Shown: in pieces, positions 8,358 to 11,682 of the stretch | How positions within the stretch are numbered: the stretch's first letter is position 1 | Layout: the number at the start of each line of letters is the position of its first letter | NCBI GenBank assembly: GCA_030727685.1 | Contig: JANRBC010000163.1 | Coordinates: 1 to 11,682 of the forward strand | Direction of reading: 5' to 3' | From: Ilumatobacteraceae bacterium | GTDB taxonomy: Bacteria > Actinomycetota > Acidimicrobiia > Acidimicrobiales > Ilumatobacteraceae | DNA: 11,682 bases | Position numbers and translations under genes: made by a program | The notes under the pieces: generated by a model | Seen by the model: the letters and a program-made list of their open reading frames with translations, nothing else | The model's database searches: none | What the model was told of the DNA's origin: nothing

Positions 8358-9029
8358 TTACGCCGTAGGTTTGGCGTCGCCCGCAGGCGCAGCACCTGCA
8401 GCAGGTGTTGCACCATCAGCAGGCGCAGCGCCTGCTTCACCTTCGACTGCTGCAACAACAGGTGCGACTTCTTCGATCTTGGTTGTGAGCACGGTGACAA
8501 CAACCAAGTCTGGGTCGCCAACGGCGGTGCAACCTTCAGGCAGTTCGATTTCTGAAAGATGAATTACGTCTTCCATGCCCATGCTGGTGACGTCAATCAA
8601 AATTTCGTTCGGAATATTTGCCGCAGTTGCACGAACTTGAATTGTGTTGACAGTTGCGTCGACCAAACCACCATCGGCAAGAACTGCCTTGGCAGTGCCC
8701 TTGAGGTGAACCGGAATGTCCATTGTGATCAATTCGGTGAGCGAAATTTGCATGAAGTCGACATGGCGAACGACGCGCTTCACTGGGTCGCGCTGCAACT
8801 CTTTGACGATTGCTGGATACTTCGTGTCGCCAACTTCGAGTTCGAGAATTGTGTTGGCGCCTGCAGGACCGGCAAGAGCAACTCGAAGATCGCGTCGGTC
8901 AACAGTGACTTTGACTGGTGTCATGCCGTGGCCGTAAACAACGCCAGGAATCTGGTCGGCCAAGACAAGGCGACGCGATTCTGCGCTGCCGATTGTGCGA
9001 CCAATTTTTGTTTTGAGTGATGTTGGCAT
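8358..9029 (-). CDS. rplY: 50S ribosomal protein bL25, long CTC/TL5 form
   Basis: A 223-residue bL25 of the two-domain CTC/TL5 type that binds 5S rRNA. Residues 1-92 are the 5S-binding domain (ESRRLVLADQIPGVVYGHG, then YPAIVKELQRDPVKRVVRHV with the typical HVDF). Residues 93-183 are the C-terminal beta domain (MDIPVHLKGTAKAV, DVTSMGMEDVIHLSEI, LPEGC). Residues 184-223 are a low-complexity Ala/Gly/Pro tail containing a 12-residue repeat, AGAAPADGATPA followed by AGAAPAGDAKPT. The ATG at 9029 is chosen over a TTG at 9059 because CCGGAG lies five bases upstream and because the N-terminus then starts a few residues before the domain, as usual. It follows an intrinsic terminator and a promoter-like sequence, so it may open a new transcript running into pth and mfd. 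Confidence 0.95.
   Translation of the reverse strand: MPTSLKTKIGRTIGSAESRRLVLADQIPGVVYGHGMTPVKVTVDRRDLRVALAGPAGANTILELEVGDTKYPAIVKELQRDPVKRVVRHVDFMQISLTELITMDIPVHLKGTAKAVLADGGLVDATVNTIQVRATAANIPNEILIDVTSMGMEDVIHLSEIELPEGCTAVGDPDLVVVTVLTTKIEEVAPVVAAVEGEAGAAPADGATPAAGAAPAGDAKPTA
8383..8435 (-). repeat. Repeat encoding the Ala/Pro tail of bL25, with self-complementary units
   Basis: Two 17-base units at 8383-8399 and 8419-8435, offset by 36 bases (12 codons), differ at one position. The second, GCAGGCGC-A-GCGCCTGC, is a perfect inverted repeat around one base; the first has one mismatch. The units encode the duplicated AGAAPA blocks, so coding repeats explain them, but the mRNA could fold strongly just before the rplY stop and the pth start. 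Confidence 0.65.
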
Positions 9030-9034
9030 GATTG

Positions 9035-9040
9035 CTCCGG
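9035..9040 (-). promoter_or_regulatory. Ribosome binding site of rplY
   Basis: CCGGAG on the minus strand is five bases from the ATG at 9029. It fixes the bL25 start there and argues against the in-frame TTG at 9059, which lies upstream of this site. Confidence 0.6.
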
Positions 9041-9076
9041 AAATCGTGAAAGTCGTCAACCAAATGACGGCTTTTT

Positions 9077-9105
9077 ATTCTAAGGGTCAAAGCCGATAGT
9101 TGCCA
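9077..9105 (-). promoter_or_regulatory. Possible promoter of rplY
   Basis: On the minus strand TAGAAT (9082-9077, five of six matches to TATAAT) is 17 bases from TGGCAA (9105-9100, three of six to TTGACA). It sits just after the terminator behind prs and would leave a leader of about 40 bases before rplY. Position and -10 are good, the -35 is weak. Confidence 0.4.
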
Positions 9106-9106
9106 C

Positions 9107-9129
9107 AAAAAACAACGGCGATATCGCCG
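9107..9129 (-). terminator. Intrinsic terminator after prs
   Basis: A perfect 14-base palindrome, CGGCGATATCGCCG (9129-9116), is followed on the minus strand by TTGTTTTTTG. This is the classic stem plus U-tract of a Rho-independent terminator, placed about 23 bases after the prs stop. It should at least partly separate glmU-prs from the rplY-led genes. Confidence 0.75.
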
Positions 9130-9152
9130 AAATCTATGCAGTTTTGAGTCGT

Positions 9153-10157
9153 TTACGACTGGTTTTCGCCGCCGAAGAGATCACTGACGCTGGCGTCTTC
9201 GAACACTGCCGAAAGTGCATCAGCCAAGATCTTGGCAACCGAGAGAATTTCGAATTTGGCGATGCGTTTTTCAGGGGCGAGCGGCAGCGTGTTGGTCAAC
9301 ACGACTCGCGAGATTCGTGATTTGTTCAGTCGGTCGACTGCAGGGCCAGACAGCACGCCGTGAGTCGCCATTGCCCACACTTCTTTGGCGCCGCGTGCAT
9401 AGAGCAATTCGGCAGCGCTGCAAATTGTGCCGCCAGTGTCGATCATGTCGTCGGCAAGAATGCACAGCCGACCTTCGACATCACCGATAACTTCTTTTGC
9501 TTCGGCGACATTCGTCGTGTTTTTTGGGCGACGCTTGTTGATGAATGCAACATCGGCGCTCATGTCGGTGAGATGTTGAGCGAATCGTTCGGCGACTTTT
9601 ACTCGGCCCGCATCTGGCGAAACAATTACGAGACCCTCGCGAGCATTGTCGCGAACATACCGTTCGAGAACAGGAATTGCAGTCAGGTGATCAACCGGGC
9701 CTTCGAAGAAACCTTGAATTTGTCCGCTGTGTAGATCGATCGAAACCATTCGCTTCGAACCTGCTGCTTTGAACATGTCTGCAATCAGGCGGGCGGTAAT
9801 TGGTTCGCGTCCTTCGGCTTTGCGGTCTTGTCGTGCGTATCCATAAAAAGGACAAACTGCGGTGACGCGTTTTGCCGACGCGCGATATGCAGTGTCGATC
9901 ATGATTAGTTGCTCCATGATCGAGTCGTTGATGCTGCGACCGTCGTGACTGCAATGTGTTTGCATAATGAACACATCGCCACCGCGAATGCTTTCACCGA
10001 ATCGTGGACGCAATTCTCCGTTTGCGAATTCGACGATGTTCGCGTCGCCGAGTTGAACATTTAAATGTTGTGCGACTTCTTGCGCAAGTGCGGGGTGTGT
10101 GCGGCCCGAATAAATGGCCATTCTTTTTGTGGTGACTTTGTCGATGGTTTTATTCAC
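9153..10157 (-). CDS. prs: Ribose-phosphate pyrophosphokinase (PRPP synthase)
   Basis: Makes 5-phosphoribosyl 1-diphosphate from ribose 5-phosphate and ATP, the precursor for purine, pyrimidine, NAD, His and Trp synthesis. The 334-residue protein has the family landmarks: MAIYSGRTHPALAQEVA at the N-terminus, VEFANGELRPRF (about 42-53), CPFYGYARQDRK (about 102-113), the signature DLHSGQIQGFFEGPVDHL from D141, the catalytic flexible loop NKRRPKN (about 207-213), and the PRPP loop ILADDMIDTGGTI (about 233-245). The GTG at 10157 is chosen; an in-frame TTG at 10202 would add 15 residues with no family counterpart, and the ATG at 10121 would start right at MAIYSG. No Shine-Dalgarno site precedes the GTG, but TAAGAT ends eight bases before it, so a nearly leaderless transcript is possible. 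The coupling with glmU upstream matches B. subtilis and M. tuberculosis. Confidence 0.95.
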   Translation of the reverse strand: MNKTIDKVTTKRMAIYSGRTHPALAQEVAQHLNVQLGDANIVEFANGELRPRFGESIRGGDVFIMQTHCSHDGRSINDSIMEQLIMIDTAYRASAKRVTAVCPFYGYARQDRKAEGREPITARLIADMFKAAGSKRMVSIDLHSGQIQGFFEGPVDHLTAIPVLERYVRDNAREGLVIVSPDAGRVKVAERFAQHLTDMSADVAFINKRRPKNTTNVAEAKEVIGDVEGRLCILADDMIDTGGTICSAAELLYARGAKEVWAMATHGVLSGPAVDRLNKSRISRVVLTNTLPLAPEKRIAKFEILSVAKILADALSAVFEDASVSDLFGGENQS

Positions 10158-10182
10158 TGTGAGCCATCTTAGAACGAACTGG

Positions 10183-10202
10183 TTGGGGGCTCGCCAGCCC
10201 AA
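10183..10202 (-). repeat. Inverted repeat in the glmU-prs gap
   Basis: GGGCT and AGCCC pair around a four-base loop, extended by TT/AA pairs across a two-G bulge. It lies about 20 bases after the glmU stop. The following minus-strand bases are not a clean T-run, so it is at best a weak terminator or an mRNA end-forming hairpin. Confidence 0.3.
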
Positions 10203-10223
10203 GTTGGGTCGTTGCGAATTGCG

Positions 10224-11291
10224 TTACTCGGTGTCGGGCACGACCGTGCCCGGATCGAGGTTGGCAAACGGGCCGACCTTTGCGTTCTTGCCGATTTTCG
10301 CATCGCGGGCATTAGACATTTCAATTCGAGAGCCAGCGCCGACGAGAGTATTGGCGAGACGGGTATTCGGCCCAATTTCGCAGTTATCGCCGATTTCTGT
10401 GTTGCCCTGCAAAATCGTGCCCGGCAAGAGAGTGACTTCTTTGCCGATTTTCACGGTCGCGTCGATGAAAGTATTTTGCGGGTCGAGCATCGTTACACCC
10501 GATATCAGCCAAGCCTTATTGATGCGACTGCGCAGTTCGCGCTCGGCCATTGCAAGTTGCCAGCGGTCGTTGACGCCACTGACTTCGTTGGCTGGCGCCG
10601 TATGCGAACCGATGTGGTGACCCATGCTGGCCAAAACTTCGATGACATCAGTTAGGTAATACTCGGATTGCGAGTTTTTGTTCGAGATTCGGCGTAGTGC
10701 GGGGCCGAGCAGATCTCGGCGAAAAGCGTAGATGCCGGTATTGATTTCATGGATTGATTTGATTTCTGGTGACGCGTCGCGCTCTTCGACAATTTTCAGA
10801 ATGCGGTCGTCTTTCGCGCGCACAATTCGGCCATAACCAGATGGTGCGTCGACGAATGCAGTCAATACCGTCGCCGCGTTGTTCGAATTTTGGTGCTCGT
10901 TGATCAAAGTTGAAATCGTGCTTGCTTTCAGCAGCGGTGTATCGCCCGGCATCACGATGATTGTCGAAGTGTCAGAAACTTCGCTGGTGGCGCCGGCTGC
11001 GGCGTCGACGCTGGTTAATCCAACAATTGTTGCGTCACCAGTGCCGCGCTGAGTTTTTTGTTCGGCGAACGAAACGTGTGCCCACTTCGGCGCTTGTTTG
11101 GTGATGACTTCGGTGACTTGTTTGGCGGCGTGGCCAACGACGATGACGGTTTTTTTGAGTTGCAGCTCGCGCAATGAGCCGATGACATGGATGACCATTT
11201 CTTGGCCGCAAATGTTGTGCAGTGGCTTTGGTCGAGTTGATTGCATTCGAGTGCCTTCGCCCGCGGCGAGGACGATTGCGTAAACCGACAC
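10224..11291 (-). CDS. glmU: Shortened GlmU: GlcNAc-1-phosphate uridylyltransferase with an incomplete left-handed beta-helix domain
   Basis: The first 260 or so of 355 residues are a complete pyrophosphorylase domain that would make UDP-GlcNAc from UTP and GlcNAc-1-P. Visible motifs: LAAGEGTRM (8-16) with K22 in RPKPLH, QRGTGDA (81-87), MPGDTPLL with D117, GYGRIVR (152-158), VEERDA with E169, EINTG with N184, SEYYLTD and GVNDRWQLA with N241. Hexapeptide beta-helix coils start near 270 (DPQNTFIDATVKIG) and stop at VGPFANLDPGTVVPDTE. Normal bifunctional GlmU (about 450-495 residues) continues with NFVEVKxS and the acetyltransferase catalytic His, Tyr, Asn and Lys residues, all absent here. The other two frames after the stop show no remnant, so this is not a simple frameshift. 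GTG at 11291 fits the family N-terminus; GTG at 11306 would add five residues. Neither has a Shine-Dalgarno site. The gene follows tRNA-Gln and precedes prs. Confidence 0.88.
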   Translation of the reverse strand: MSVYAIVLAAGEGTRMQSTRPKPLHNICGQEMVIHVIGSLRELQLKKTVIVVGHAAKQVTEVITKQAPKWAHVSFAEQKTQRGTGDATIVGLTSVDAAAGATSEVSDTSTIIVMPGDTPLLKASTISTLINEHQNSNNAATVLTAFVDAPSGYGRIVRAKDDRILKIVEERDASPEIKSIHEINTGIYAFRRDLLGPALRRISNKNSQSEYYLTDVIEVLASMGHHIGSHTAPANEVSGVNDRWQLAMAERELRSRINKAWLISGVTMLDPQNTFIDATVKIGKEVTLLPGTILQGNTEIGDNCEIGPNTRLANTLVGAGSRIEMSNARDAKIGKNAKVGPFANLDPGTVVPDTE

Positions 11292-11314
11292 GCAATATTT
11301 ATACACGATTAAAG

Positions 11315-11385
11315 TTCCGGGGAGAGGACTCGAACCCCTATATACGGGACCAAAACCCGTTGTCCTGCCATTGAACGACCCCGGA
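11315..11385 (-). tRNA. tRNA-Gln (anticodon TTG)
   Basis: A full cloverleaf of 71 bases can be folded by hand. The acceptor stem is TCCGGGG with CCCCGGA and a discriminator A. The D-arm is GTTC-loop-GGAC. The anticodon arm is ACGGG, loop TTTTGGT, CCCGT, which places TTG at positions 34-36. The T-arm is AGGGG, loop TTCGAGT, CCTCT, with one G-T pair, and the variable region is four bases. CCA is not encoded (CT follows the discriminator), so a CCA-adding enzyme is needed. The gene reads CAA, and CAG by wobble. Its 3' end lies 23 bases before the chosen glmU start. Confidence 0.93.
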
Positions 11386-11417
11386 ATGGGTTTGGGCTGA
11401 CGTCTCTACGGTAGCGA

Positions 11418-11447
11418 ATTTTATGTGTCGTTTCCCATCTGGGTCAG
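11418..11447 (-). promoter_or_regulatory. Possible promoter of tRNA-Gln (and glmU)
   Basis: On the minus strand CTGACC (11447-11442, four of six to TTGACA) is 18 bases from TAAAAT (11423-11418, five of six to TATAAT). Initiation near 11411 would leave a leader of about 26 bases before the tRNA. This lies in the 79-base divergent gap between the tRNA and the plus-strand bS22 gene. Matches are modest. Confidence 0.38.
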
Positions 11448-11464
11448 ATATCGTATTGCGAGTC

Positions 11465-11557
11465 ATGGGATCACTGGTCAAGCGCCGCCGCAAGCGAATG
11501 CGCAAAAAGAAGCACAAGAAGATGCTTCGCCGTACCCGTCATCAACGCAACAAATAG
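11465..11557 (+). CDS. Small basic ribosomal protein of the mycobacterial bS22 type (AURKAIP1/COX24-like)
   Basis: A 30-residue protein: MGSLVKRRRKRMRKKKHKKM followed by LRRTRHQRNK. Twenty of its residues are Arg, Lys or His. It closely follows the actinobacterial MGSVIKKRRKRMxKKKHRKLLRRTRxQRR pattern, which is a structural component of the mycobacterial small subunit called bS22 and related to the mitochondrial COX24/AURKAIP1 motif. It is a genuine gene despite its length. No good Shine-Dalgarno site precedes the ATG (only GCGAG two bases away). TATCGT at 11449-11454 may be a -10 that would leave almost no leader, which suggests leaderless translation. It is the only clear plus-strand gene here, divergent from tRNA-Gln. 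Its last seven codons including the stop are repeated downstream. Confidence 0.9.
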   Translation: MGSLVKRRRKRMRKKKHKKMLRRTRHQRNK

Positions 11558-11618
11558 TCCGCTTCGCGCCGTCTCCACGCGTCATCAACGCAACAAATAG
11601 CTAGCTCCGCGCCGTCTC
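11537..11618 (+). repeat. Imperfect tandem duplication of the bS22 gene 3' end
   Basis: Bases 11537-11575 and 11580-11618 match at 35 of 39 positions with a constant offset of 43. The first 21 bases of each copy, ending in the TAG stop, are identical; the mismatches fall at 11558-11560 and 11564. The first copy encodes the C-terminal RHQRNK and stop. Because 43 is not a multiple of three, the second copy is not an in-frame extension. Confidence 0.85.
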
Positions 11619-11631
11619 TTTGCGCTGATTT

Positions 11632-11682
11632 TTAGTTAGTGCGGGTGGTGATGACTGTGGCGTCGGCAAGTTGCGAGGCGAG
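11632..11682 (-). CDS. Possible 3' end of an unrecognised minus-strand gene
   Basis: Reading leftward from the window edge, 16 codons (LASQLADATVITTRTN) end at TAA (11634-11632). The codon choice is C-ending and resembles neighbouring genes, and such a gene would converge on bS22. The fragment is too short to assign. The plus strand also offers an ATG at 11651 that is open to the edge, so the direction of the gene beyond this point is not settled. Confidence 0.3.
   Translation of the reverse strand, partial: LASQLADATVITTRTN

Noticed and set aside
8559..9020. A 153-codon plus-strand open frame
   Set aside because: It is the exact antisense of rplY, with no family features.
9030..9059. A ten-residue N-terminal extension of bL25 from a TTG
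   Set aside because: The good ribosome binding site lies inside this extension, five bases from the ATG at 9029.
10158..10202. A 15-residue N-terminal extension of PRPP synthase from a TTG
   Set aside because: The extra residues have no counterpart in the family. The frame is simply open after the glmU stop, with which it is in phase.
10114..10620. A 168-codon plus-strand open frame spanning the glmU-prs gap
   Set aside because: It covers mostly the antisense of glmU and the prs start. It has no recognisable motif or binding site.
11608..11636. A possible terminator after the bS22 gene
   Set aside because: Only a four-base GCGC stem with a nine-base loop precedes the short T-run, too weak to call.
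1..11682. Search for CRISPR arrays, insertion sequences, integrases, phage or defence genes
   Set aside because: No array of spaced repeats, no transposase or integrase motif, and no terminal inverted repeats were seen. The gene content is housekeeping throughout.

Overview
The window is a dense, almost single-stranded block of bacterial housekeeping genes. It most likely comes from an actinobacterium (Actinomycetota), possibly an Acidimicrobiia-like aquatic lineage. The evidence is the 30-residue basic ribosomal protein of the mycobacterial bS22 type, the actinobacterial-style parvulin lipoprotein between mfd and mazG, several GTG starts, and a gene order that matches the Mycobacterium tuberculosis rplY/pth/prs/glmU and mfd/mazG/eno/divIC neighbourhood. 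Base composition by eye is moderate rather than high G+C. The lineage below phylum is inference.

Layout, read along the minus strand (right to left): a tRNA-Gln(UUG) gene; a shortened glmU; prs; an intrinsic terminator; then a promoter-like sequence and a run of closely packed genes, rplY, pth, mfd, a parvulin-type peptidyl-prolyl isomerase lipoprotein, a YabN-type mazG, eno and ftsB/divIC. Gaps within that run are 6 to 39 bases. A GTG start with a strong ribosome binding site then opens the first 28 codons of a xanthine/CO dehydrogenase-family molybdenum subunit, cut by the left edge. The only clear plus-strand gene is the bS22-like gene at 11465-11557, divergent from the tRNA. Its 3' end has been imperfectly duplicated in tandem. 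The last 51 bases may hold the end of another minus-strand gene.

The genes cover UDP-GlcNAc and PRPP supply (glmU, prs), translation (rplY, pth, tRNA-Gln, bS22), transcription-coupled repair (mfd), nucleotide-pool cleaning (mazG), extracytoplasmic folding (PPIase), glycolysis (eno) and division (ftsB). The order glmU-prs-rplY-pth-mfd-...-mazG(YabN)-...-divIC is also that of Bacillus subtilis, so this looks like an old conserved cluster kept on one strand.

I see no mobile element, CRISPR array, phage gene or defence system. The points most worth a second look are a GlmU that ends before its acetyltransferase active site, the tandem duplication at the end of the bS22 gene, likely leaderless starts, and the switch from the division gene to a molybdenum hydroxylase at the left edge.
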